This document shows, in pieces, positions 1 through 13,200 of a DNA stretch of 64,000 nucleotides. The DNA comes from Allolobophora icterica (taxonomy: Eukaryota; Annelida; Clitellata; Crassiclitellata; Lumbricidae). The stretch spans positions 11,067,014 through 11,131,013 of the forward strand of contig OY744609.1 of the NCBI GenBank assembly GCA_963556255.1, written 5' to 3'. Numbering within the stretch: position 1 is the first letter of the stretch; each line of letters begins with the position of its first letter. A model generated the notes under the pieces. The model saw only the letters and a list, made by a program, of their open reading frames with translations, was not told where the DNA came from and did not search any database. Made by a program: the position numbers and the translations under genes.

Positions 1-540
1 AGCCAATTTCGACAGCGCACTATGAATTCTTCGAATCCGGTTATGACACCGTAAAACAACAGGCTACTTGCCTCAAGTTCTAAACACCCCCACCCAACCC
101 ATAACCATTACATACCCCTTCTCTCCCTTCCCACACACACGCCCGTGCCGATGCATCCATCCGACTACAATTTTCTACGGCGAAAATAAGTGCGCGAAAT
201 TTCTTTGTGTACGACAATTTTTCAAACGACCACCTCATTCATCCTGGTACCCTACTACCCGCCTCCGCATTATTCCGACCACGCGCCTTTCATCAAAAAA
301 CACAGCGATAGAGGTAAAACTTGAAGTTCGGCCTATAGCCATTAGGTAGGGATGGGCTGCTAACGAGGTCACTCCAAAAGACAGCTCTCCTTTTATCGTC
401 GCTACAGGCGACAACGAGTGATAAGATGATCAAACTTTGCCCGCTAATATTTCCATGAATGAAATATCGCGTCCATAATGGTTGCTTCCCGCCAAAATCT
501 AATGTATGTACGCTCCGACTTTGTTCCCTGCAGCGTTAGG
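1..540. other. 5' flank, no gene recognised
   Basis: Unremarkable upstream sequence. The single open frame near 68-349 is Pro/Thr-rich, has no family resemblance and is probably chance. Nothing else is supported here. Confidence 0.5.
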
Positions 541-1072
541 CAAACACAGCTGAAGCTCAGCTGTAGGCCAGCTGAAGCTCAGCTGTGAGCCAGCGGTAGG
601 CAAACGGCGTGAAGCTCTTAGCCCGAGCCCTTCCTACATCCTGCGCAGCGCAGCCAAGCCGCAGCCTGCACCTAGCGCCACTGGCTAGCGCGCCACTGGC
701 TAGCGCGCCCGCGCTGCACAGCTGCAGGCCAGCTGATTTAAAACCACGCTAGCTTAGTGGAGGGGAGTGCAACGGGAGGCGTTATCAGATGGGCGTAGAC
801 CCTCAGCTGGTCCGTCTATCAATTGATGCAATAAAATACCAACCGTCAGAATTAGCGGCCGGGCAGGAGGAGGAGGAGGAGGAGGAGGAGGTGGGAGGCG
901 TCGGGTAGGCAAGGACGGACAGAGCCCAGCCTGTCTATCGCTGGCTGTTAGCCTTATACCCGCGTCGGTCGTAACACGGCCATTCGGACGGTTGTACGCG
1001 TACGCGCGCTGTGTGATCGAACGTACAGCTGAGCGCTAGTCAGTCAGTCAGTCAGTCAGCGTAACGGACAAA
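541..1072 (+). promoter_or_regulatory. TFAP4: TFAP4 promoter and 5' UTR with CAGCTG box array
   Basis: GC- and CpG-rich stretch directly upstream of the TFAP4 start codon. It holds eight exact CAGCTG palindromes, at 547, 558, 569, 580, 719, 730, 804 and 1026. The first four are spaced exactly 11 bp apart and a degenerate CAGCGG follows in the same phase at 591; the 719/730 pair is also 11 bp apart. CAGCTG is the known AP-4 binding site, so autoregulation is an inference. The region also has a direct repeat of CACTGGCTAGCGCGCC at about 678-709, a (GGA)n run at 865-892 and a (GTCA)n run at 1039-1059 just before the ATG. No clear TATA box was seen. Confidence 0.6.
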
Positions 1073-4000
1073 ATGGACGGCTTCGCTCCCGTTTTCAGTT
1101 CTTCTCGGTCATTCGAAGACGAAGAGGATGACGACAATTTGTGCGATCACGTTGACGCCTCACTGGATGGTTTTGCCACTTCCGGCGAGCGGCCTTTGAC
1201 TGACAACAAGAGGTGGGTGACGATTATTCTCGACTATTTTACCCGATTCGTTTGTATTCGGATCCGTGTTTCGTTCGTCGTGACGGCGTGCTTGGAGATC
1301 GATCGGAAAGCGCTGATTTGAACCCTTCGTGGCGCCGCCTCGCGGACGAATCGGAGGGTTGCACGTTGTCAGACGCGTGGGAGCGATCGATTGTGTTGCT
1401 GCTTGGCTTTTCCCCACATATCACATGGTTTTGACATAAATTGTTAATCTTGTTTTTCTGAATAGATTGTCTTTTTCCATCAGGTCTTGTCTTTGTGAAT
1501 AAAATCTGGCATTTGTTCTTTCTGGGTACCATGGGCTTTCTGCCTGCCGTGGCATTTTGTGAATTCCATGGCTTTTTTCGTGGATTTCTTGGGACCCAAA
1601 TTCCTGATTGGTTTAAAATTGAACATAATGGAAGTTAGATCATGAATTTTTACTCCTTTAAGTTATCGTTTGCCGTATGTTAATCGCTCAGTTAATGGGC
1701 AGACGGCGTGTTAACAATGCCTTACTTACTAAGCACTTGAACGATGTTAGTAGTTTCTGAACTGGCCGCGTGGTGGCGCCAGTGAGTTGTTGCATCCATG
1801 AAATCGGACCCTAATCCATTTACTCGAAGGCAAATTTTTCGTCTCTGAGGAACGCGAGGGGAGGGATGCAGGGACGTTGGCTGTTCTTTCGAGATGCGCA
1901 ATGTAATGGTGGAAGATTCCGGAATTAGGCGGCGGCGCGGGATTCTTGTGGTTATGACTCAAGCAGTGACGACTTATGTTTCCATGGTGGGCGTTGTGGA
2001 GCTGGATTGAAGTCTGCGTGGGGTGTAGAGGATGATGAACTGGTGGTCCGAAGGTCGGGATTTTTGTCGCTTGAGGAGACGTAGAGAAACTTCCAGATAT
2101 CCGCGTCACTAGTGGCATCTAGCGTTCACTTCGGTTAGTGCTTTAGGTCTATAGAGCCCGTCAACCTTTTGATGGGCTAAACATGCGCCATGCATACATG
2201 TACAGCGCCCTATTTTTTGGCCTCGGCTGTGCTACGGCGCTATATAAATCGTCTTGTTATTAATTTATATAGCCATAGTACATGCACACACTCATACATA
2301 CATGTGTGTATATATATATATATACTCACATTAACACTCACATGCATACAGACAGACAGACAGGTAGACTGACAGAGACAGGCAGAAAGATAGTTGATAG
2401 TTCTGGTGCAGTAGACACTTTCGTCCACTCAGCTGATTGTCTGAATCTGGTTCGATTCCTTTTGTAAGCGGACGTATTTGAAAATGTCTCAGTCCGCTTA
2501 CCAGATCAATCAACTGATCGATCGATCGATCGATCGATCGATCGGTATTTGGTCTTCATCGACAATTAGCAATTCAGCTGGAGGCCCGGATTTATAAATT
2601 GCGCACATTCACCGTGAAAGGAGATTGAACTAATTAACATCAGCTGACGAGGTCCGTTGTTGACCCTCGAAGTCGAAGGTCATCCGGGCGATCACGTGGG
2701 GTGCTCTCGGTCACGTCCGGTTCAGTTCTGAGTGGGAGATGGGGGCAAAGGACATCTGGTGGGGGGGTTTGACTGCCACTGTTTATATTTGTAATGCGAA
2801 ACTTTTTATTTATCAGCTAGGAAGCGTGAGTCATGAATGCGTCAATGCAACTTAAACCCGAAGCGCTGTCTGTCTGTCTGTCTGTCTGTCTGTCTGCCTG
2901 CCTGTCTCTCTGTCTGTCTGTCTGTCTGATTCACTGGCACGCATGCATGAAGTGTTGTTCGTTAATCCTAAGCAGTCGTTGATAAGCTATTAAAATATTT
3001 AAGCAGCCATTCATTTATAATCCTAATAAGCTGCTTTGCATGTTTCATTCAATCCTTCAGTTATTCATACGGATGAATAATTGAATGGCATGCGCGACTG
3101 CTTAGTCAAGAGGATTATGGATTGCTTGAATGGGGTGCGCGATAGTGCAGTGGTTGGCGTGCAGGACTATCAACCGAGAGATCGGAGTTCAATACCCACA
3201 ACTGCAGAAATTTGTTTCAGTATTTGGGCTCCATCGGTCCCTCTAACCAAATTACTTATAATGAGTACTCTGACTACACTGTCGGTGGGAGGATGAGAAG
3301 AGGAAGGAGAAGCACCCACTCTCGTATACATAGACTAAGAAAATGAAGTCGCTAACTCTTCATACCCATGGTTACCTCTAGGGGTTAGCGAGATGGAACG
3401 GTAATTCTTCATTTTAAATGATTGATTGATTCAGGGCATTATTAGTTTGATTGAGAGTTTGAGAAATGTTGGCTTATTAACTGTGTTCGCTTCATCTTTG
3501 AATTGCCGCCATCTTTAATCCAACGCGCATGGATGACGTGTCCTTCAGACCAGATGTGGGCCCTATTGGGCCGAATGACCCGGAACGGACAATGAGTCGG
3601 TCCACCGTTGCAGAGAACATGCAGGCAGATAATTTATTGGTCATCGTGAGGAAACTGGGTCCTGGGCTACTTGATATCACGACCTCCAATGACGACGCAA
3701 GGCGGAAGCCTCGATTGGTAGAATTATCTAGAACGTAGGACGCAATCTAACCAGAACAACGCAGCCTCAGGGCTAAAATTCCACGGTGGACGATTTTCAT
3801 AGGCACCCGTTTAATGCATGTATGCGCACGTCATCGAACGTGGGCGGGCGGGGCGGAGGAGTGGGCGTGGCCATTCATCGCAGCCTATAATTAGGTCGCC
3901 TGAGCCGTGCTGCGCCGTACGCCTCCCTCCGTCTAGACTGATCACGGGTTTTCCTGGCAAGTTGCCAAAGGGTCGGACGAGGTGTTCAGTGCTACTAGAA

Positions 4001-6384
4001 TGCGTGATAAAATGGTCTCTAATTAAGGTCGCACTTTAAACAGATCAATGGTCCGATTGTTGCGGCTGAGTGGATGGATGGGGGTTATTGCAGGAATGCC
4101 CAGAACTTCCGTGGCTTCCCCGGAACGGAAGTGAGGTTGAGGAAGCTTCGTCGAGTTTTAGAGAAGGAAAGAGTCGCTAATATATCGCCAAAACAGCTGT
4201 AATACGTGATAGTCGCCATTGGAGGTGAGGTGAAGATCAGCTCTGGGGGAAAGTTGCTAACTTTTGGCTTTATTAGTTACAATTTCGTGTAGTTAGGAGA
4301 GGGAGCTTCGTTCTCAGTTACATAAGACCTACCCGGGCATACACTTAGACGAATTAAGACATACATATGCACCCCATGACCAGCCATAGTACTCTGGACT
4401 GGACAGGAACAGACGGAAACAGCGAATTTATTGTGACACATACAGTGACGGGGACAGACAGACAGACACACAAAGACAGACATACAAAGTCAGACACAGA
4501 TAGACAGACACACAAAGACAGACACAGATAGACAGACACAAAGACAGACATACAAAGACAGACCCAGACAGACACACAAACACAGACGACAGATACACAT
4601 ACAAAGACAGACACACACAGACAGATACACACACAGACGGACACGCATAGACAGACAAAGACAGAAACTGAAGTGAAACAACTATAGGCCAACATAGGTA
4701 CTTGTTGAATAGTAAACCGGATCTTTAGAAGAGGGGTCGCCGCCGGTTGATGGGGTAATGAATGGTCTGTGAAGGGTTACTAGTTCTCAACCTCTGACGT
4801 CATTTCGCCCCAGTTTCATGTCGGACGAAGAAATGCTCAGTCATGCCTGTGTCTGATGTTCGTCAGAGAAGGCGGATCGGTTGAAAGACGAGGTGAAGGT
4901 CGTTTAAATGTCTTGTGGACCACTGTACAGACCCCTTCGTCCCGTCCCTCCTCAGTAATTGCCCTGTTGCCTTCAACAATCTCTCCTTTCACCACCCGTA
5001 TACCCCACCCAATGAGGACTAGTGTGCAACGCTTGCTCTACCCAACGAGTAGAAATGTCTAGCCCTCCTTGCCGTAACCCTCGGGAGCTAAAGAGGGCGG
5101 TAAAAAGTCTTATTACAAAGGCATGTTTTATACATACAGATATATAAGACATATATAATAGTTTTATATCTATATGGTATCTTTGTATATATCAATCTTT
5201 TATTCACCAAATATGGTAGTGCAGAAACAAATTATACAGCCTTCTCTGGATCGTAGTAGACCTGCCCATACTATACTAATTAAACGTAATTATTACATAG
5301 TCCACATTTCCTTAATACAACTTATACTATGTGCATGGGACAACACAAAAAAATTAACAGTGGTGTTCCCTATAATTGGGCCTCTTCGAAAGAGTCTTAT
5401 TCTTCTTGACTTCCAGCAGACCTTAATGTTTGGTTCCTGCGTGAAGTGCAGTATGTCCTCAACACTGCATTGGGTGGCCTGGAAGATCCTGGAGATGGCA
5501 TTGCTGTAGGTGTAGTTTAGTGTGTTCAGTTCACTGTTACTGAGGTTCACACTTCACAGCTTCCACTTCGTAGAGCAAGAATGGCTTGCAATATAAGCTG
5601 TAACAAGATGCAGTAATATTTTAGAGAAATTGAGTAGAAATTGAAACTCAGTGAAGCTGCAACATTTACTATACAAAGAGTTGAAAGATTTGTAGAACTT
5701 GACTCTCATTTCATGCAAACTAACTTTAAATGACGTGGCAGAAACAAGAGAACAACCCAAGTATTTAAGTTTTTCGACTTAGTTTATCTGAACACTATTT
5801 AATCAGTTTACATGCAGTACGAAAACAAGGGCCAATCCTCCTCACCTGAGATTTCTTGACATTGAATTTCATATCAGTATCTCTAATTCTTCCACACAAA
5901 TGCCGACCATGTCTTGTAGGTCACAGGGAGATGCCGACATTAATATAAGGTCGTCAGCATACATAATGCATCCCAAAAATAGCTCCCCAATCCGACATTC
6001 ATGGTTGGACCTTCTCAATTTTTCTATAATGTCATTGACATATACAGTAAAAAGTTCAGCAGAGGACGCCACCGTGCCTAAGACTAGACAGTGTAAAGTG
6101 CAGTATGGTATAACGCCCTAATAAAACACAGGTTATTGGATATACTATCTCTCTATAGATATAATATATTACAGATGTATGTTATTGTGCCTGTGTGTAT
6201 GTATATATGCATATTTCACTAGGTAAATTCCTTTACCCTGCAAATAATTGTCATGATGAATGAGTTGACTGTGTCTCATCTCTTTGTGTTCTGTGCAGCA
6301 AATATTTGCTTCTATAAGAAGGCAGACAGTCCGAGCTTCTTAGCTACTATGTATTTATATACGTATGTACATTGCTATATACAT

Positions 6385-6419
<35 letters not shown>

Positions 6420-9400
6420 GATGGCAGTGTGCCTTTTTGAATTAAGTCTGGAACCATATATCCAGTGATGTTCATTTGTCAGTTATTAATAACTGCATAT
6501 ATATATATATATGTGTATATATATATATATATATATCTATTGCACTGTAGATTTAGTTAAAGTCTTATATATTTATTTATGATATATATACATGCATATA
6601 TATATATACACACACATATATATATATTACATGAAGACCGAAGAACTACAGCTATTCTATACATAGTAAAGTTCTTAACCATATTTTTATAGTAATTTTC
6701 TATATTTTTATAGTAATTTTATATTGTCCTGGTTAAAAATGATGTATATATATATATATGTTTGAATAATGGAATTTTATTGTAGAGTAGGCGTGCATAT
6801 GTCAGAGCATGCATGACTGGCAATATGCAGACGGACAAACAGACAGACAGAGAGGGCATTTCATGGTTGTTACCTTCAGATGGCAGCAGTGTATATATAT
6901 ATGTGTGTGTTTGTGTGAGTACTGTAGTACGTCGCTGTTTGAATGCCTCTTGCAGTCGAAGCAGTCTCTGCGTTTCCAAAGAAATAGCAATGTTCAATGG
7001 GGATATAGACTTTGATTACACCTGTAGTTATCTCTGTTGGGTTTGAAAATTATATAATTAGACGAATACTTTATACTCTGATTATCACCTTTCAAAATTG
7101 GTATTCGTAATGTACATATATATATATATTCGTGAGTTATATTAATATTCATAAATAATATTAATATTCATGAATTATATTAATATTCAGAAATATATTA
7201 ATATTCATTCGTGCCAGACCAAAGCTGTCACGGTCCTATAAATTTTAGTCTATGGTGTCCTTGTTGGTGCTTCTGTAATTATGCGTGCTTGTGTCTCTAT
7301 TATTCCTCCTTATTTGACTGAGCTTCTCGATGGCGGTTATGTTTTGGTGTGCCATCGGTTGAATAGACAGCTGCATTTAACAGCTGCATTTAACTTTAAC
7401 AGCTGTTCTTCCTCTCTCTAGTCTCTCTGACAACCAGACTCGCACTTCCAATGAACATCGATCTCTGGACAACCCCTCTGATATGACGCAGCGCTCGTGA
7501 ATAAGTTGGGGCTTTGTGCTTAGCTTTTGAACAGCGCTTTAAAAATTTGGAGTTTATGATTACGATTAAAACCGGCACAATAGAAATTACTAATTATTTA
7601 TAACACGTGCTTGAGAAAGTTGAGAGTAAATTTCTCTTTTGTAGGCCTATATGCTGTAAAAGTGTTAATTAGACGGAATATAATTTTGTAATTGTCTTTC
7701 TAACAATGGGATCATCGCGCGTTTACAGCTTGCCCACGTGTCCTTCGTATTTTCGATGTCTAGCCGTTGCCCTGATTGCACTGTACGGGTTTGCTGCCAT
7801 CGCAAATCACTTGGATTATGGACTTGTTGTTGCTCATGAATATGCATGAAAGATACATGAATATGCATGTTGTTGGGTTGGCGGGGCATTGGGAAGGGTA
7901 CAGCATCACTTCCTGGAAATGCTTGGTGGAGAGTTTTCATTGGCTGTCTGTTTTTATATCTGTCAGTCTGTCTCTATCTGTTCAATGTCTCTGTATATCT
8001 GTGTGTTTGTCTCTGTCTGTCTGTCTGTCTGTGTGTGTGTCTGTCTGTCTGTCTGTCTCTAGTGCATGAGTAAATCTGTCTAAGTATTTATCTAAGAATA
8101 ATTAATATATGAGTAATATATAAGTACCAGTATGGCTATATAGTGTTTGTATATAACTCACAGGTCTATATTATGTAATTATATATATAAAAATATATTA
8201 TGTACATTGATGGGTGCGTTTTTATGTGTATTAAAGGGGTGCGTTCTTGTTCTGTCCAGGCATCGCGGACACTATGACTCCGATCGTAGGAATCGGCGAG
8301 AGATCGCCAACAGCAACGAGCGAAAGAGGATGCAGAGCATCAACGCTGGCTTCCAGTCGCTTCGAAGTATCGTCTGCCCAAAGATGGGCGAAAAACTCAG
8401 CAAGGTCCGACAAGTTTCTTGCTCACGAATTACTCACTCATCCATGACTTTGTTCACACTGATGATTTTTATGGTGCTATTTAAGCACATGTTAATCCTT
8501 TATTAATAAATTAATAACTAATTACTTATTATTTATTTTCAGTAATTGATTAATAATTAGTTAGTTAATTTATTATTAATTATTGATTATTGATTAATTA
8601 TTTATTAGTTATTTATTAGTTATTATTTAGTAATAGTTAATTAATTATTAATTATTAATTACTTGTGGTCTTGAGTACAGCAAAAGCACAGTCAAACTCC
8701 AGTTGATGACGGTGTGTGCTCTGTTACTGATTGTTTAAGCAAATGAGCAATTGATATTTGATTGCATATGATTCAGTCAGTCAGTCTGTTTATCAGTCAC
8801 GGATGACTCATCTGATAATTAATTCATTTACTTACCAATTATTAATTTATTACATTCAGTCATTCATTAGTGATTGCCCCAATTATTGACAAATTGGGGC
8901 TGGAATTGTTCGTTCATTTGCTCATAATTCGTTAGACGATTAATTCAACCATTCGTTCTTTTATCATTCAGTACCTGGACCAGTTGTTTCATTTGTTCTT
9001 TCATTCATTCATTCATTCATTGACGATGCACCAGGTTACAGTCATTCACTCATGCATTCTTGCATTCACTGATTACTATTCATCAGATAATTTCTTGAAT
9101 TGGTGACCACTCCCTCCCTTGTGTTGCTGCAGCAGCATAGCCGATTGGTTAGAGCGTTTGGCATGTGATGTGGAGAGTAGGGGGTTTCAGCCAACATTGA
9201 TGCGGTCACTGTGTAGAGACCTTGAGCAGGGCCTTTAGTGACAATAATTGCTCAGTGCAATCGATTGGTCTTTTGGTAGTGGCTATTAATAGATGCATAA
9301 TAGATCTAACATTAATAATTGATGTGCTGCTTTGTGTGCACTTCTGAACTTTGGAAGGAGGGCAATATTAAGTACAGTTGTATTGTATCAAATACAGTTT

Positions 9401-10180
9401 TATTGTATGGCATCAAATACGGTTTTATGGCATTTATCAAATACAGTTGTATTGCAATGTATCAAATACAGTTGTATTGCATTGTATCAAATACAGTTGT
9501 ATTGCATTGTATCAAATACAGTTGTATTGCATTGTATCAAATACAATTGTGCTGTATTGCATTGTTTTCAAATACAGTTTTATTGTATTGCATGAAATGG
9601 TTGTATTGTATTGCAGGCCGCCATTCTCAAGTACGCCGCCGAGTTCATCAATTCTCTGACGCGAGACAAGCAGCAGCTGATTGCCGACAAACGTCACCTG
9701 GAGCAGGTGCTCACAGGCGCCGAACCGGGTCGACGGTGTCACAGTAGCAGCATCTCCTCGTCGCGCCTCTCTCCCACGTCCTTTCCATCGAGGAAACGAT
9801 GGAGGGATACGGAATCGTCGTCATCCGACGAGGGTATAGGGTTTGCATCGACGGATGAGGTCGTGGTCAGTAGCAGCAGCAGCAGCAAGGTGGTCATCTC
9901 GGAGCTACAGCGACAGGTGGGCGACCTGAAACAACAGCTGGAGAAGGAGAGGAGCCTGAGGCTGAGCATCGAGATGGACAGAGAAAGGCTCGAGGTATGA
10001 TGACTGACGCCGATTTTGAAAGTGAAGGTCAGGGAAAGGTCAAGAGTAATTATGTCAGTAAGATAGGGTAAGATGAAGGAAGGCACAGTATGGTATATGG
10101 TAAGATAAGTAAGTAAGTATATTCTTTAAAAGCACAGTGCTATACATGGCAAACATATTACAATCAAACAATATGACCAG

Positions 10181-10254
<74 letters not shown>

Positions 10255-13200
10255 TGGTAAGGTAACATTGAGTTAAGGTAACATTAAGGTAAGGTAAGGG
10301 TAGGTAGATAAGTGAGGTAGGCTACAGTAGGACAAGGTAAGTTACTCTTAAGGTTAGAGAATGTGAGGGAGGGTATGGTATGGCAATACAGAATATAGTG
10401 AATGTAGGTAAAGCAGTGTTTCCAACCCAAGCATATTATGTGGCCTTAACTGTAGGTGCATACAGTTGAGTTTTCATGTTATATTTGTCTACTGAGAGAA
10501 TAATTAGTCTAATTGCGGAAGTTGTGGAATCCGGACCCTGCAGTCTGAAATGGGACCCAAGGCAAATTGCAGAGCTAATTCAGTCCATACGGGGGAACCC
10601 AAAATAGGGGATGCCCATTCAAACAGACTGCAGGGGTGAAGGCTCCAACATGGTGGAGATGACCAGCCCCTTAAGGCAACCGCGAATGGCAGTGCTAGCG
10701 ACTTCGTTATTCTTAGCCTCGGCATACAAGGGAAAGTGGCCAGCACGCTAACCGCTATAGTACACGTATTACTGGTCCCAGTGCTCAACAACATCTTCTG
10801 GCTACCGGGCCGTTAACGTAGCCCTCCTCCTTTCTCCAGGCGTGGGACTGACGCTACCTGGCAGTATTGGCACGGACTGGTAGTGTCAGGGTTTCTAACC
10901 GCTAGACCGTGGTTTAAGAAGATCCTCGTATCGCAGTTGATGATGACCTTCATGGCTACGCGCCGAGCAACAATGCGTCCTTTCTTCGATGCTACGAGTC
11001 ATTGACAACTAAACTGGGTCGAGGCCGTGTGTGCAGTCGCTATAGAAACGTAGGTAAACGGGTCGAGGTCCTCTTATTGGGCGACAGAATGACGGCCTTA
11101 TGCCTGCACGCGCGCCATTAAAATACCGACCTTGACCTCACTAAATGACGCGTCACGTGCGAAAACTATTTTGAACCGAGTTACCGCTGCATTCCGGAGA
11201 TATTATGACTTTCAAGTGACAATATTTTATCCTGAGCAGATTAGCACGAAAAGATATTTAGTAATAAATTATTCACGTGCGAAAAAAGTTAATTTATAAC
11301 CGAAAGTCGTCAGAGTGAAGCGTTCGCCGACGAGACAAAACATGAGCAATTAAGGTTACTTATGAATATTCATTATACATTAATTATGTATAGGAACTTT
11401 AAGCAGAAATCCGGCAGCAGTGATCATAACAGCCCATGCCACACATTCAAAAAGTTAATAACCGAAACTCAAGCGTCTTTTTGCTAAACATATATGACGA
11501 ATGATATTAATATCACTTACGAATATGCATTACGATATGACTTATTAATACGGATTATTAACGTAAATTGTCCAGCTTAGTCCGATTATGCGTGGGCCTA
11601 CGACTCGTGAATATGCATAGGGTTCAAACGCTGGGGTCAAATACTTAGCAAGCGGCGGCTGCCTGCTGTTCGTGACACGTGATGAACCTACAGTAGATCC
11701 TTTTAATGAAGTTAAATTACAACCATCAAGGAAGTAGCCTACTACATGTTAACAATTGTTTGTTAATCGTCTGTAGTGACCAAGAACTCGTCAGAAATTT
11801 ATACGTAGGCTGAAAAAACGCACACTCGCACAATTATATGAACGCACATAGGCCTAGGCCTACATGAACGCACACTATGTAAAAAAAACACGTAAAAATT
11901 TTAACAATTCCAAGGCCCCAAAATAATTATAATAGGTATGATAATAATATAAGTATTATTATTATTATTATTATTGTTATTATTATTATTAATGATAATA
12001 ATAATAATACGGATTAATGACATCTTGTGGCTACCAGAACAGTTCACGTTGACCTTACATTACAGGATTAAATCGTGATATATGTCAATGATTATGACAC
12101 ATGGTCATTCTTGTCTGCTTCTAGTTACGTCCTGTTTTTTTTAAACCGGCTTTGGTTATGATCGCCTAAGTGCATTTCGGGAAATGGTGGGGAAACTCAA
12201 TGTCAATCCCAGCTCTTCGTCCCTCAATCGTCCCTCTCTCCGCCCATCCCTCCCTGCCTCAGTTGACATGCCAGAATCTGATGGCTATTGGTGTCCTGCA
12301 ATACATCGCGCTGCGTCATCGGTTTTACTTTCGACCAACCACTGGCTATAAATATAGTTACTCGTCTGTACATTGATATTTAGTTGTGTATATTCATATA
12401 TTTTATTTAACTATATATATATATGAAATTATATATTTACATATGTATATATAGCAGTGGACATGCAAGTTTACAAGGGGAGCGGCTATTGAGCCAAGGC
12501 AGATAGTTTATACCTATAGACGTTATCTAGCTTCTTTCGGTTTCATTGACGTTTCGTTTTCAACTTCAATAACCGTTGTGGGGGCAACCCAATGACCTCC
12601 CCCTCGTCCGTTGTAAACTGCTCCGGTTACTAATATTTCGTATGTTTCAAATCCAACCAGACTAACGATTAAGGTAAGGTCATGATTAAGGTAGGGTCAG
12701 GTCGACGTCGGCGGCCCTGACAGCAATAGGGTGTCGTTTCGGACACCGGATGGCTAACTGTAATTGCAAATTATATAGCGCCACTCCAAGAGAGACTCGT
12801 CAGAGGCGTTCCCGACGTAACAGAATGGAACTACGATCGAACAGAATTGCCTTGAAGCGCTTTCAGAAAAGAGGCAAAAAGAGTTCAGCCAGAGATGATA
12901 ATGCACTGTCTACTTTAGACACCTTTAAAACGTTTGTTTCCACGCTATTTTATGCGCTCCACTACAACGTAGTCGTGATAGTGCAAGGTAGTGCCAGACC
13001 CAAGCATGGAGAAAGGAGGAGGGTGACGTCAGGGGCCGTGGTAGCCATAAGATGTCGTTAACACAAGAAAATACTACGAGGTAACCGTCACTATGCGTAC
13101 TTTGGTAGTGCCATTCCCAAGCCTGGATAAAAGAGGAGGGCGACGCTAATTATCTTCGGTATAACACAGCGTCGTTAAAGAGAAACTCTCCATGTCTATC

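Larger units (their letters stand above)
1213..8259. other. TFAP4 intron 1: repeats and decayed LINE
   Basis: About 7 kb without supported host coding sequence. It holds a SINE at 3133-3400, microsatellites (GATC at 2517-2544, CTGT at 2868-2928, CAGA-rich 4439-4665, AT-rich 6360-6620 and 7100-7205, CTGT-rich 7970-8060) and a minus-strand reverse transcriptase remnant at 5290-6120. Open frames rich in Cys/Val/Ser at 4354-4695 and Leu/Ser/Val at 7776-8073 are microsatellite translations. Confidence 0.7.

Noticed and set aside
4354..4695. 113-residue Cys/Val/Ser frame on the minus strand
   Set aside because: Direct translation of the CAGA/CACA microsatellite.
9319..9747. 142-residue plus-strand frame before TFAP4 exon 3
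   Set aside because: Mostly translation of the 25-bp repeat in the wrong frame for TFAP4.
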